A stretch of 64,000 nt of DNA from Desulfonauticus sp. Its GTDB lineage: Bacteria > Desulfobacterota > Desulfovibrionia > Desulfovibrionales > Desulfonatronovibrionaceae. The notes beneath the pieces are model-generated. The model had not been told where the DNA came from. It made no database searches and was given only the letters and a program-made list of their open reading frames with translations. The stretch spans positions 124,001-188,000 of the forward strand of contig JAUZRP010000038.1 in NCBI GenBank assembly GCA_030950395.1. The letters are read 5' to 3'. This document shows positions 48,500 through 58,700 of the stretch, one piece after another. The translations under genes were made by a program, and so were the position numbers. The stretch's first letter is position 1. Every line of letters begins with the position of its first letter.

Positions 48500-49672
48500 A
48501 TGAACAAAGGTTATTTTGGGGATTTTGGTGGACAATTTGTCCCGGAAATACTTATGCCTCCTCTAAAAGAGCTGGAAAAGGGGATGGAAAAATTTTTAGA
48601 TGCTCCAAGTTTTAAGCAAGAGTTAAATGCTATTTTAAAAGATTACGTGGGCAGGCCTACACCTTTGTATTTTTGTCCTAATTTGTCCAGCGAGTTAGGT
48701 TTTAATTTGTGGTTAAAACGAGAAGATCTTACCCATAGCGGAGCCCACAAAATCAACAATACTGTGGGGCAGGCCCTTTTAACCAAATTTATGGGCAAAA
48801 CCAAACTAATAGCAGAAACAGGAGCTGGTCAACACGGAGTCGCTACCGCCACTGCTGCAGCCATGTTGGGATTGGAATGTTTAGTGTTTATGGGAGCTAC
48901 AGATGTTGAAAGACAGGCTTTAAACGTAAAAAGGATGGAACTGTTGGGAGCTAAGGTAGTGGCAGTGGAAAGTGGGACAAAGACTCTCAAAGACGCTATA
49001 AATGCTGCTTTAAGGTATTGGATTGCTCATCAAAAAGATACCCATTATTGTATTGGCTCTGTGGTGGGCCCGCATCCTTTTCCTTTGTTGGTAAGAGAAC
49101 TGCAAGCTGTGATTGGACGGGAAGCAAGAGATCAAATTTTGGCTAAAACTGGCAGGTTGCCAAATAAAGTTATTGCCTGTGTAGGTGGCGGATCCAATGC
49201 CATGGGTATTTTTTATCCCTTTGTAAAGGATAAGGAAGTGGAGTTAATAGGTGTGGAAGCTGGAGGCAGTGGCAAAGAAAATGACTATCATTCTGCCACC
49301 TTAACCAAGGGTAGCCCTGGTGTTTTGCACGGCACTAGGAGTAAACTTTTACAAACTCCAGCAGGACAGATTTTGCCCTCTCATTCCATTGCTCCTGGCC
49401 TTGATTATCCGGGAGTAGGTCCAGAACACGCCCATCTACAGGCACAAGGTAGAGCGATTTATAAGGTGGTCTATGATGCTGAGGCCTTGGAAGCATTTTA
49501 TACTTTAAGTAAAACAGAAGGGATAATTCCTGCTTTGGAAAGTTCCCATGCCCTGGCTTTTGCTTTGACCTTAAAACACAAATTAGATCCTAAAAGCAAC
49601 GTTATTGTCAATCTTTCTGGCCGAGGTGACAAAGACCTAGACATTGTGTTTGGTACATGGAGCAAGGAGTAA
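48500..49672 (+). CDS. trpB: Tryptophan synthase beta chain
   Basis: A 390-residue PLP enzyme that joins indole and serine. The PLP Lys is residue 84 in [25 protein letters not shown] and [10 protein letters not shown] bind the cofactor and its phosphate. It opens [15 protein letters not shown], as in canonical TrpB1. No gap separates it from trpF and only 3 bp from trpA. Confidence 0.97.
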   Translation: MNKGYFGDFGGQFVPEILMPPLKELEKGMEKFLDAPSFKQELNAILKDYVGRPTPLYFCPNLSSELGFNLWLKREDLTHSGAHKINNTVGQALLTKFMGKTKLIAETGAGQHGVATATAAAMLGLECLVFMGATDVERQALNVKRMELLGAKVVAVESGTKTLKDAINAALRYWIAHQKDTHYCIGSVVGPHPFPLLVRELQAVIGREARDQILAKTGRLPNKVIACVGGGSNAMGIFYPFVKDKEVELIGVEAGGSGKENDYHSATLTKGSPGVLHGTRSKLLQTPAGQILPSHSIAPGLDYPGVGPEHAHLQAQGRAIYKVVYDAEALEAFYTLSKTEGIIPALESSHALAFALTLKHKLDPKSNVIVNLSGRGDKDLDIVFGTWSKE

Positions 49673-49675
49673 GTC

Positions 49676-50428
49676 ATGAGCAATCAATCTTTTGCAGAAA
49701 AATTTGACCAGGTAAAACAGCAGGGGAGAATAGCTCTTATTCCTTTTTTACCTGCTGGATTTCCAGACAAAACTAAATTTTGGGAAGAACTAAAACAATT
49801 GGATTTATATGGAGGAGATATCCTGGAAATAGGCGTGCCTTTTTCTGATCCTGTGGCCGATGGCCCAGTTATTGAACAGGTATCTTTAGAATGTCTGAAC
49901 AGAGGCGTGGATTTAAATTATATTTTTCAAGGTTTAAAACAACATAGCTTTCAAGCCAAGATCGTTTTAATGGGCTACTTTAACGTATTTTATCAATATG
50001 GCTTAGACAAACTTTTAGAACAATGTGAAAATACAGGTGTAGATGGTCTGATTATACCTGATTTGCCTTTAGAAGAATATCAAAAGTATTTTCCTGCCCA
50101 AACTCAGGTGAACTACATCCCTCTGCTTGGCCTTAATACTTCTGTAGATAGAATGCAGGCTTATGCCTGCTTAAACCCGCCTTTTGTTTATTTTGTGTCC
50201 TATCTTGGTACTACAGGCAAAACATTTAAAGTAGAAGAAACACTACTTGAAAGGCTAAAAAAGGCCAAAACGATTTTTTCCTGTCCTTTGGTGCTTGGTT
50301 TTGGTATAAGTTCTTCTAACCAACTAGGACCATTTGCAGGATTGATAGATGGAGTTGTTTTTGGAACTTCTTTAATTAAATTTCTTCAACAAGGAGGGAA
50401 TGCAAAAGATTTTTTACAAAATTGGTAA
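49676..50428 (+). CDS. trpA: Tryptophan synthase alpha chain
   Basis: A 250-residue TIM barrel that releases indole from indole-3-glycerol phosphate. The catalytic Glu51 and Asp62 are in EIGVPFSDPVADGP; a glycine-rich FGISSSNQ phosphate loop and GVVFGTSLI follow. It is the last gene of the aromatic/trp operon. A hairpin follows about 105 bp later. Confidence 0.96.
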   Translation: MSNQSFAEKFDQVKQQGRIALIPFLPAGFPDKTKFWEELKQLDLYGGDILEIGVPFSDPVADGPVIEQVSLECLNRGVDLNYIFQGLKQHSFQAKIVLMGYFNVFYQYGLDKLLEQCENTGVDGLIIPDLPLEEYQKYFPAQTQVNYIPLLGLNTSVDRMQAYACLNPPFVYFVSYLGTTGKTFKVEETLLERLKKAKTIFSCPLVLGFGISSSNQLGPFAGLIDGVVFGTSLIKFLQQGGNAKDFLQNW

Positions 50429-50533
50429 TAAAATAAAGTTTTTATGGTTCAGGTTGGTTAGGCCGAGTTAACAACAGCGTTGAATATTTATTGCTTTTGG
50501 CATTATTGTTTTGGATTAACGACGTTGTTTTTA

Positions 50534-50555
50534 CAAAAACGTAAAACCGTTTTTG
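50534..50555 (+). terminator. Possible terminator after trpA
   Basis: CAAAAACG (50534-50541) pairs with CGTTTTTG (50548-50555). The stem is short and mostly A-T, so this is a weak candidate for the operon end. Confidence 0.4.
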
Positions 50556-50831
50556 AGAATAATTTAGACGATTGCAGCAATAAAAACCACAACAAAATTT
50601 AATTTTTCATAATTAAGTCTGGCTAAGTGTGATGAAATAGGGGATTAGTTGTTTGGCCTGTTCAAAAAAAATTTTTATATTAGAGTAGCTACAGTTGTTT
50701 TTAAGAATTGTTCAGGCTGTCTGTGGGTTAATCAGAGATATTTTTGCAATTTTGTGAAAAAAAATAAATAAATTGACCTAAAAATTTGTTGCAAACCTGG
50801 TTTTTGTGTAACTTTTTGGATTTGTTATTTT

Positions 50832-50847
50832 TGGTATGAGAATTGTA
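50832..50847 (+). promoter_or_regulatory. Possible sigma54 promoter of glnA
   Basis: TGGTATG, four bases, then TTGTA gives the GG-to-GT spacing of a -24/-12 element (consensus TGGCACG-N4-TTGCA). It lies about 45 bases upstream of the glnA start, a common place for nitrogen control. The -12 C is replaced by T, so activity is uncertain. Confidence 0.45.
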
Positions 50848-50891
50848 TTAGGAATGGACAATATTTAAATAATTTAGACAAAGGAGGGATT

Positions 50892-52238
50892 ATGTCTGAT
50901 TTTCCAACTTTTAACTGCAAAAATGCTGATGATGTTTTAAAGGCTGTTAAAGATTATGATGTAAGTTTTATTCAGTTTTGGTTTGTAGATGTTTTAGGAG
51001 TGTTAAAGAGTTTTCAGATTACTCCTAGTGAGTTAGAAGGTGCGTTTGAAGAGGGTATGGGGTTTGATGGTTCTTCTATTGAAGGTTTTTGTAGGATTCA
51101 TGAGAGCGATATGGTGGCTTTCCCTGATCCTACTACTTTTCAATTGGTTGCTTGGAGACCTACGGACAATCCTGTTGCCAGGATGTTTTGCGACATTAAA
51201 AATCCAGATGGCACCCCTTATGAGGGCGATAGTCGTTATATTTTAAAGCGTATGACAACCAAGGCTGCTGAAAAAGGTTATACTTTTTATGTAGGGCCTG
51301 AGCTAGAGTTCTTTTTGTTCCCCAATGCTGAGGAGCCAACTATCCTTGATCGAGGTGGGTATTTTGATGCGCCACCTTTAGATTTGGGCAATGACGTAAG
51401 GCGTGATATTATTTTTACCTTAAACAGGATGGGAATAGCTGTGGAATATAGCCATCACGAGGTTGCTCCCAGTCAGCATGAAATAGACTTGCGTTATCAA
51501 GAAGCAGTGAAGATGGCAGATACTGCAGTGACTTATAGGGTTGTTGTTAAAGAAACTGCTCGTAAGCATGGATGTTATGCTACTTTTATGCCCAAGCCTT
51601 TGTTTGGTCAAAATGGTAGCGGTATGCATGTGCATCAATCTTTGTTTAAAAATGGTAAAAATGCTTTTTATTCTGCAAAGGGGGACTATAATTTAAGCGA
51701 GGACTGCCGCTGCTATATTGCTGGTTTGTTAAAGCATGCTCCAGAGATTACGGCTGTTTGCAATCAGTGGGTAAATTCTTACAAAAGATTGGTGCCAGGT
51801 TATGAAGCTCCTGTATATGTGGCCTGGGCAAGAAGAAATAGATCTGCTTTGATTAGAGTACCTATGTATAAACCTGGTAAAGAAGCTGCTACCAGAATTG
51901 AATTGCGCTCTCCAGATCCATCGTGTAATCCTTATCTTGCGTTTGCGGTTATGTTGGCAGCAGGTTTGAAAGGTATAGAAGAAAAATACGAACTCCCTGC
52001 TCCAGTAGAAGAAGATATTTTTGAAATGACAGAAGCTAGGAAAGCAGAGCTTGGTATTAAGAGTTTGCCAGGCAGTCTAAATGAAGCTATTAGTGCTATG
52101 GAAAAAAGCGAAGTTGTAAAAGAAGCTTTGGGTGAGCACGTGTTTAATAAATTTATTGAAAATAAAAAAATGGAATGGGATGCCTATAGAACTCAGATTA
52201 CTGAATACGAAATTAACAAGTATTTGCCTTTGCTATAA
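50892..52238 (+). CDS. glnA: Glutamine synthetase type I
   Basis: A 448-residue enzyme making glutamine from glutamate, ammonia and ATP as a dodecamer. GFDGSSIEGF, GPELEFFLF, NGSGMHVHQSL and the RIELRSPDPSCNPYLAFAVML block are diagnostic. The length and the segment KYELPAPVEEDIFEM resemble the shorter GSI-alpha form; a Tyr is present near the adenylylation position, so covalent control cannot be excluded. AAAGGAGG lies 7 bases before the ATG. A strong terminator follows, so it is monocistronic. Confidence 0.96.
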   Translation: MSDFPTFNCKNADDVLKAVKDYDVSFIQFWFVDVLGVLKSFQITPSELEGAFEEGMGFDGSSIEGFCRIHESDMVAFPDPTTFQLVAWRPTDNPVARMFCDIKNPDGTPYEGDSRYILKRMTTKAAEKGYTFYVGPELEFFLFPNAEEPTILDRGGYFDAPPLDLGNDVRRDIIFTLNRMGIAVEYSHHEVAPSQHEIDLRYQEAVKMADTAVTYRVVVKETARKHGCYATFMPKPLFGQNGSGMHVHQSLFKNGKNAFYSAKGDYNLSEDCRCYIAGLLKHAPEITAVCNQWVNSYKRLVPGYEAPVYVAWARRNRSALIRVPMYKPGKEAATRIELRSPDPSCNPYLAFAVMLAAGLKGIEEKYELPAPVEEDIFEMTEARKAELGIKSLPGSLNEAISAMEKSEVVKEALGEHVFNKFIENKKMEWDAYRTQITEYEINKYLPLL

Positions 52239-52268
52239 GTAAAATTGGGTCCATTTGGTCTAGTGTTA

Positions 52269-52302
52269 AAGCCGCCTGCAAATTTTTGTAGGCGGTTTTT
52301 GT
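52269..52302 (+). terminator. Intrinsic terminator of glnA
   Basis: CCGCCTGCAAA pairs with TTTGTAGGCGG (one G-U), followed by TTTTTG and further T residues. It is a classical Rho-independent terminator 30 bases after the glnA stop. Confidence 0.9.
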
Positions 52303-52338
52303 TTTTTAATAGCTAGGACGAAATTTATTTGGGAAGAT

Positions 52339-52875
52339 CTAATACTCTGGCCAGTACCCAGAAGGAATAAACTTTATTTTTTCTTTTAAAATCATATCTC
52401 CTACATAGGTCCAGGCAGCAATCACTCTTCCTTCAATCCATACGGGAGTAAGAATGCGTTGGTAAGCCGAATATCCATGGGGGAAAAATTCTTCTAATTC
52501 GTCCAGTCTAAAGAGGGCTGCTATAGGGTCCGAAAGACAAATAAGTTCTCCATGGACAATGCTCCATGGGGATAAGTTTCTTTTTTGATTTGCGTCCTCT
52601 ATAAAATTAAGTTTTGGGATGTTATCCAGATCCTGTTGGCAGCGTTTTTGAATAAGCAGGTCTAAAAAAGGATTATTGCTACCATAGGCTAGAATATTTT
52701 TTTTGGGTATTTCAAGAACAGGATATCCAGCATCAACTACTTCGTACAATCGACCCCAAACTTTTGCTTTTTCAATCGAGATTGCTCCTCTACAATAGAT
52801 GTTATGATTCCAGTGTCCCCTTTTAAGAGTTCCATAAACAAAAAGTTGAAAAAAATTGTTTTTACTCATGTTCAT
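52339..52875 (-). CDS. Gamma-glutamylcyclotransferase-fold (AIG2-like) protein
   Basis: About 178 residues. The opening LFVYGTLKRGHWN carries the YGTLRRG signature; further on are WGRLYEVVDAGYPVLE and DELEEFFPHGYSAYQR with the expected acidic active-site Glu. Members cyclise gamma-glutamyl amines or peptides, but substrates vary. The start is ATG 52875; the longer frame from TTG 52908 coincides with a TTGACA promoter element on this strand and is unlikely to be translated. It is a single gene between glnA and the type VI cluster. Confidence 0.8.
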   Translation of the reverse strand: MNMSKNNFFQLFVYGTLKRGHWNHNIYCRGAISIEKAKVWGRLYEVVDAGYPVLEIPKKNILAYGSNNPFLDLLIQKRCQQDLDNIPKLNFIEDANQKRNLSPWSIVHGELICLSDPIAALFRLDELEEFFPHGYSAYQRILTPVWIEGRVIAAWTYVGDMILKEKIKFIPSGYWPEY

Positions 52876-52879
52876 TAGT

Positions 52880-52908
52880 ACAATTACGGATTGCGTTGGT
52901 TTTGTCAA
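52880..52908 (-). promoter_or_regulatory. Promoter of the AIG2-like gene
   Basis: On the minus strand, TTGACA is followed after about 17 bases by AATTGT. The ATG comes only a few bases later, implying a very short leader. Confidence 0.4.
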
Positions 52909-53002
52909 AAAATTGCAAAAGGTTCAAGTTAAAGTTAAATGAAAGAAGCTCTATCCTGAGTTTTGAGTGAAAACTAAAAATATATTTAGAAGAAGTTCCT
53001 GT

Positions 53003-53031
53003 TTGACTTGGTTGAAAAATTTTGTTTATTA
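53003..53031 (+). promoter_or_regulatory. Promoter of the type VI secretion cluster
   Basis: TTGACT (53003-53008), a 17-bp spacer and TTATTA (53026-53031), about 46 bases ahead of tssJ. A reasonable sigma70-like match. No sigma54 element was seen. Confidence 0.5.
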
Positions 53032-53077
53032 AAAAATGTAATATCTGGAATATGAACTCTTAATAAGGTAGAGAACA

Positions 53078-53626
53078 ATGAATAACCGTTGGATTTTGTT
53101 TTTATTTTTTTTATTATTGTTTGCTGTGTCTTGTTCTAAAAAACCAGCTCCTCGCCCCATGTGGGAGTTTAAAAAAGATGCTATCATATTACATTACACC
53201 ACAGATCCCTTGCTAAACATATTTGAAGGTAGCCCTCACACCCTTCTGGTTATAATTTATGAGATGAGCGATTCCAGTAGTTTTAGTAAGTTTGCTCAAT
53301 ATCCAGCAGGTATTAGAAAACTACTCAACCAAGAGGTAGATGATCCCAGTATACTTACATATAAAAGAATTTTTATTGAACCAGGGAAAAAGGGCAAAAT
53401 CGTCTTGGATAGAGTAGAAAGAGCCAAATGGATTGGGATAGTAGCTGGTTATTATAGTTTAGATCCTCAAAAATCCGTTAAGATAATGCAAATACCATAT
53501 AAAATCGAGAAAGTAGGTTTTATATTTTTTAAAAAAAAGGTCGCTATTATTCCTAAAATAACAGTCAATTTGGTTTTTACAAAGGATAGTATTCAAATAG
53601 AAAGAACATTAGAGGAGAAACAGTAA
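53078..53626 (+). CDS. tssJ: Type VI secretion outer-membrane lipoprotein TssJ
   Basis: 182 residues with a lipoprotein signal peptide: a hydrophobic core (5-17) and the lipobox FAVSC, giving lipidated Cys19. The mature part has the TssJ pattern of a small beta-sandwich (LLNIFEGSPHTLLVIIYEM, then YPAGIRKLL, and WIGIVAGYYSLD). It anchors the TssLM complex to the outer membrane. First gene of the cluster; its TAA overlaps the tssK ATG by one base. Confidence 0.85.
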   Translation: MNNRWILFLFFLLLFAVSCSKKPAPRPMWEFKKDAIILHYTTDPLLNIFEGSPHTLLVIIYEMSDSSSFSKFAQYPAGIRKLLNQEVDDPSILTYKRIFIEPGKKGKIVLDRVERAKWIGIVAGYYSLDPQKSVKIMQIPYKIEKVGFIFFKKKVAIIPKITVNLVFTKDSIQIERTLEEKQ

Positions 53627-55020
53627 TGGCCCAATCACCTCGTCCAATTCTCTGGCACCAAGGTCTGTTCTTGCAACCCCACCACTTTCAACAACTGGAA
53701 AGAAATATAGAATACCTATTTTCTTCTGTGCTTTGCAAGGCAAAGCCTTTTTTTTGGGGGATAACAAGTCTTGATATAGATATAGACTCAATAGGAGAAG
53801 GCTATTTTAAGATAAATAAATTAGAGGCCCTTTTTCAGGATGGTTCTTGGGTGGCATTTCCAGGCAATGCCAAAATTGTTTCCAGGTCTTTTAAACAGCT
53901 GTTTGAGGAGTATGAGAATAGAGATGCATTTAAGGTGTATATAGGTTTGGCCAAGTGGGATCTGTCTACTCCCAATGTGAAAGAGGTTAGAGAAGATAGT
54001 GGAGAATATAGTAAATCTAGATTTGTGAGTTTAATAGATCCTGAAAGAGTGGAAGATCTATACTTAAATGGACCTCCTGCATCTGTTCGTTTTATGAATT
54101 ATGTGTTAAAAATATTTTGGGATTCAGAGTTAGAAAATTTGGGTGATTATTTTCTTATCCCTGTTGCTGTACTAAAAAGAGATGGTTCAAGTGTTGTCTT
54201 ATCCAAAGAATTTATTCCCCCTGTTTTGTCTTTAAATAGCTCTGCGTCTCTTAAACAAATAATAACTAACATCAGAGATCAAATTGCCTCCAGGGTAAAG
54301 GTATTGGAAGGGTACAAACTTTTAAAAGAAATTTCTTTTTCTGATCTACAAGGGAATACTTTAAGATACGTAATGGCTTTAATTGTACTGAATAAATATA
54401 TCCCATTACTAACACATTTTATAAATATTGGAGTTGTGCATCCCTGTGAATTATATGGCAAACTTCTAGAACTTATTGGAGAGCTTAGTTCTTTTACAGA
54501 TAGGATAAATGCAATGGGAAGAACATATAGTGGCAATGAGCTTGTACCTGAATATGATCACAAGGATATTGGCAGATGTTTTTTAGAAGTTAAGACTCTT
54601 ATTGAAGAATTGCTTAGCTCTATTATTGTGGGGGCAGAGAATATTATTAAACTAGAAAGAGATGGTGATGAATTCTGTGCCCAGATACCTTTTGAACTTT
54701 TGGATTCCAAAAACAGGTTTTCTCTCGTGTTAAATACAAAAGAAGATAAAAGCAAGGTCGTGGATGCTTTTGATAGCTTGGTAAAAGTAGCTCCCAAAGA
54801 AATGATGACAACCCTTATATCAAGGGCTCTTCCTGGTCTTGCTGTTATCCATAAGGCTACCCCGCCAGCAGGCCTACCCAAGGATCCACATTCATTGTTT
54901 TTTGAGCTAGATACCTCTGATCCCCTATGGATGGATCTTAAAAGAACAGGCAATATTTGTCTTTACTGGGACAATGCACCTGAGGATTTAAAGGTGATGT
55001 TGGTGGTTTCAAAATTTTAA
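53626..55020 (+). CDS. tssK: Type VI secretion baseplate protein TssK
   Basis: 464 residues opening with PRPILWHQGLFLQPHHFQQLE, the near-invariant N-terminal signature of TssK/VasE. The protein links the membrane complex with the baseplate. Later, LVPEYDHKDIGRCFLEVKTLIEELL fits the family's middle region. It starts inside the tssJ stop codon and precedes tssL by about 20 bp. Confidence 0.93.
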   Translation: MAQSPRPILWHQGLFLQPHHFQQLERNIEYLFSSVLCKAKPFFWGITSLDIDIDSIGEGYFKINKLEALFQDGSWVAFPGNAKIVSRSFKQLFEEYENRDAFKVYIGLAKWDLSTPNVKEVREDSGEYSKSRFVSLIDPERVEDLYLNGPPASVRFMNYVLKIFWDSELENLGDYFLIPVAVLKRDGSSVVLSKEFIPPVLSLNSSASLKQIITNIRDQIASRVKVLEGYKLLKEISFSDLQGNTLRYVMALIVLNKYIPLLTHFINIGVVHPCELYGKLLELIGELSSFTDRINAMGRTYSGNELVPEYDHKDIGRCFLEVKTLIEELLSSIIVGAENIIKLERDGDEFCAQIPFELLDSKNRFSLVLNTKEDKSKVVDAFDSLVKVAPKEMMTTLISRALPGLAVIHKATPPAGLPKDPHSLFFELDTSDPLWMDLKRTGNICLYWDNAPEDLKVMLVVSKF

Positions 55021-55039
55021 CCTAGAGGTTTTTTTGAAG

Positions 55040-55708
55040 ATGAAATTAGTTGATTGTTATTGTGAGATAATAAGTTATACCCTGTATTTTTTAAAAGATC
55101 CTAAACGAGACGATGTTTCCTGCATTGAACTTAAGGAAAAATATGATCTTCTTATAGCTAGGTCAAAGGAGATGGCAGAGAAAAGTGGTTTTAAGGAGAT
55201 ATGGGAGCAGGGATTTTTCCCTATATGTGCTTTAGTTGATGAATTTATAATGAATTCTGAGTGGAAAAATAAAAGAGAGTGGATAAAATATAGACTTCAG
55301 GTGGTGTATTTTCATACTTCTAATGCAGGAGAGGAGTTTTTTGCAAGACTCAATAGTATGGAAGAAGGGTCTTTTAAAGAAGTGAGAGAAGTGTATTTAT
55401 ATTGTCTAGCCCTGGGATTTAGGGGTAAATATTTTAGAGAATCTGATGAAGGTAGGTTAGAAGATTTAATTTATACCAATCTTAAAAGGATAACGGATAA
55501 TACGGATCTTGCCCTCCCAAAAGAATTGTTTCCTGAGGCCTATGAACCTGATATAGTTTCCAAACAGAGAAAGAAACCAAAGTGGCGTTCTATCTCGCTT
55601 TTTTCAGTTTTGATCGTGATATTGCCTGCCCTTTTTTTGGCTGGTTTGTATTATTTTTACAATTACAAGCTGGATATGCTTTTGAGTGCATATTTCAACA
55701 ACAAATAA
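55040..55708 (+). CDS. tssL: Type VI secretion membrane protein TssL (DotU/IcmH)
   Basis: About 222 residues. A cytoplasmic helical domain (GFKEIWEQGFFPICALVDEFIM) is followed by one transmembrane segment near the C-terminus (SLFSVLIVILPALFLAGLYY). It lacks the periplasmic peptidoglycan-binding extension present in some TssL proteins. The start is ATG 55040 or TTG 55034. It works with TssM and TssJ as the envelope-spanning complex. Confidence 0.9.
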   Translation: MKLVDCYCEIISYTLYFLKDPKRDDVSCIELKEKYDLLIARSKEMAEKSGFKEIWEQGFFPICALVDEFIMNSEWKNKREWIKYRLQVVYFHTSNAGEEFFARLNSMEEGSFKEVREVYLYCLALGFRGKYFRESDEGRLEDLIYTNLKRITDNTDLALPKELFPEAYEPDIVSKQRKKPKWRSISLFSVLIVILPALFLAGLYYFYNYKLDMLLSAYFNNK

Positions 55709-55729
55709 ACTTAGCTTAAGGAAAGAGGC

Positions 55730-58700
55730 GTGAAAAAGTTTTTGTTAATGTTTTTAAAAGTAGTTGGAATAATACTTTTACTGGGTTTGGTGGCGTTTTT
55801 GTCTTATCTAGGCGCTCAAAAGATGAAGTGGCCTGTTTGGGCCTCAGCAATAATTTTTGCTGGATTTTTGGGTTTTGTTTTGTTGATTTTATTTTTGAGA
55901 AGGTATTTTCTTAGGAAACGAGAGCGAAAATTTATTGAGCGGATAATTGCCAGAGATAGGGCTACCATTGAAGGGGCACCAGAGATAAAGAGGTTAAAAC
56001 TCCTTGAACTTCAGGAGCACTGGAAGGAGTCTATTGAAAAATTACAACAGTCCCACCTCAGAAAACTTGGCAATCCCCTGTATGTACTCCCTTGGTTTTT
56101 GGTCCTTGGAGAATCTAGAAATGGAAAGACCTCTGCTATAAAAAATGGTCGCGTGGCCTCAGCTCTTACAGAGGTAAGTAGAGCTGCAGGGATTGCAGGC
56201 ACGAGAAATTGTGATTGGTGGTTTTGCGAAGAGGCCATAATTTTAGATACTGCTGGCAGATATGCAATACCTGTGGAAGAAGGCCCTGATCTAGAGGAAT
56301 GGAAAGAATTTTTACGCTTGCTTGCTAAATATCGAAAGAAAGAGCCCTTAAATGGGGTTATAGTAGTAGTGTCAGCAGATAATCTGCTTAGCAGAGACAA
56401 AGAGACCCTAAAAGAAATAGGCCAGAGTATAAGACTTAGAATAGATCAGATGATGCGCACCATGGGGGCAAAATTCCCAGTTTATGTTATGGTAACAAAA
56501 ATGGATTTGGTCCACGGATTTACCCATTTTGCAGAGCTTCTTCCAGATGAAACCTTGAGTCAGGCCATGGGATATACCAATCAAAAGTTTAACATTTCTT
56601 GGAAAGAAGTCTTAGATGAATGTCAAAACACGGTGGGCAAGAGATTAAGAGACCTTAGGTTTTTGCTCGTAAACAAACATAAACAGATACCTCCTGGCTC
56701 CATAATGTTTCCCCTTGAATTTGAAAGGCTTTTTCCCCGGTTAGGAGCCTATTTAGAAGGACTGTTTGAAGAAAATCCCTATCAAGAAGTTCCTTTATTT
56801 CGGGGAATTTATTTTTCAAGTGCCATGATTAAAGGCTCTCCCATCTCAGAATTTCTGGAATTAACGCATCTAAAAAGAGATTATAAAAACCAAGCAGTAT
56901 CTGATAAGGGAATATTTTTAAAGGATTTTTTTCAGAATATCCTGCCCAAAGACAGGCACTTATTCAGTCCACTCCTTGAATTTTTGAGGTGGAAGAAAGT
57001 AGTCAACAACTTGGCTTTGATGACCTATTTGTTGTTTGTGTTATGTCTTGGAGGTGTCTTAACTTTATCTTTTTATAAAAATTTTGATACCATAACTAGT
57101 TTTAAAAATTCTATAGGGAAACTACCTGAGCTGACAAAGGACAGGATAGCAAATCTCTTTATGCTGGATAAGATGAGACAGGAAATTGAAGAGGTGGAAG
57201 AGAAAAACAAGAACTGGTTTGTTCCTAGACTGGGACTGGATCAGAGCCTTGAGATGGAACTAAGGCTTAAAAAACATTTTTCCCTGCTATTTGAAAAAGG
57301 ATTTTTAAACCCCATTGACGCACACTTTGTGAGTGTGGTTGAAAGGATAAATAGAGATGTGCCAGTTGACGAGTTTGTTGATTATATTGGATATGCGGTT
57401 ATACGAGCCTCTGTTTTAAGGGATGTGTTGCAAGGAAAGACAGATGCACTTGAGCAGGATTTTGTTACTTTTACAAAGGCGGTCTTTAATGTAAACGATG
57501 AAGATAGGGAACTTAGAAAAGTTCCCAAAAAATTTGCAGCTATTTATTACTCTTATCTTAAGTGGAATAAAGACAGGATAGACTTTTATGAAAAGCTAAG
57601 AGAATACGAACAATTAATCCTTAAGCTGCTTAAGAAAAAAGGAAATGACCTTTTCTGGCTGGTGGATGATATTATTGCAAATGCCCCTGCTGTTCACTTA
57701 AATGCATTCTGGCGGGTGGAATTTATTGGCGGTGCAAGGGATATAATCTTTGTTCCAGGTGCTTATACAAAAAAAGGAAGAGAAAATATTAAACGGTTTA
57801 TATCGCTGCTTGAAGAGTCTTTAACTGATAGAAAGATATTAGAAGAATTCAAAAAAAGCGTTAATAATTTCTGGAAGTGGTATGAGATAGAGTTTTTTGA
57901 TGCTTGGTACTCTTTTATTGAAAACTTCAACAAGGCAACAGATAGGATAAATAACCTTATTTCATGGCAAAAGCTCGCATCCCAAATGGCGACTTCATAT
58001 AATCCTTATTTGTTGTTTATAGAGAGATTTCATGATGAACTCTCCTCTTTAGGAAATATAAAGGGGATAGCTCCTTTGTGGGTTAAGGAATTTGAACATA
58101 TATATAAAGTGATCATGGAAGCCAGAACGCTAAGAGCAAAACAAAAGGGCTCTCTTATTGAAACATTAAAGGTAAAAGAGGAGAAAATAGCTGAAAATAT
58201 AGAAAAAAAAATAGACAAAAAAGTGGCAGAAGAAGAACTAAAACTAATAGAACAGGCTAGGGCGTGGAATGATTATATGGATGCTCTTAGAAAAGTGGAC
58301 TTTGGATCCTTTTCAATAGAAGATGATTATAGACTTTACGCAGGATGTTTTGAGGCCATATCTGGTTTTTCTCAGAGTGATAACTCACTAATAGAGGCTT
58401 ATGAGAGGTATTATAAATTTAGAAATATGATGGATTATAATTTTGAATATGCCACTATATATGATTTACCGTTTGGTCCTCTTGGATTTTTACTTGATTT
58501 TGCCTTAAAAGGAGCTTCTTGTTATCTCCAACAACAATGGGAAGAGAAAGTGCTAAGTGTGGTCAATGATGTGGATCCCGATAGGTTGACAGATGTGCTC
58601 TTTAACAAAAATCAGGGTGTTGTGTGGAAGTATGTAAATGAAGTGGCAAGTCCTTTTCTTGGAAAAAACAGCATGGGATATTTCATTCGCAGGGATTTTA

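Noticed and set aside
52241-52275. tRNA-like sequence near the glnA end (GGTCTAGTGTTAAAGCC)
   Set aside because: It cannot be folded into a cloverleaf; the following inverted repeat is the glnA terminator.
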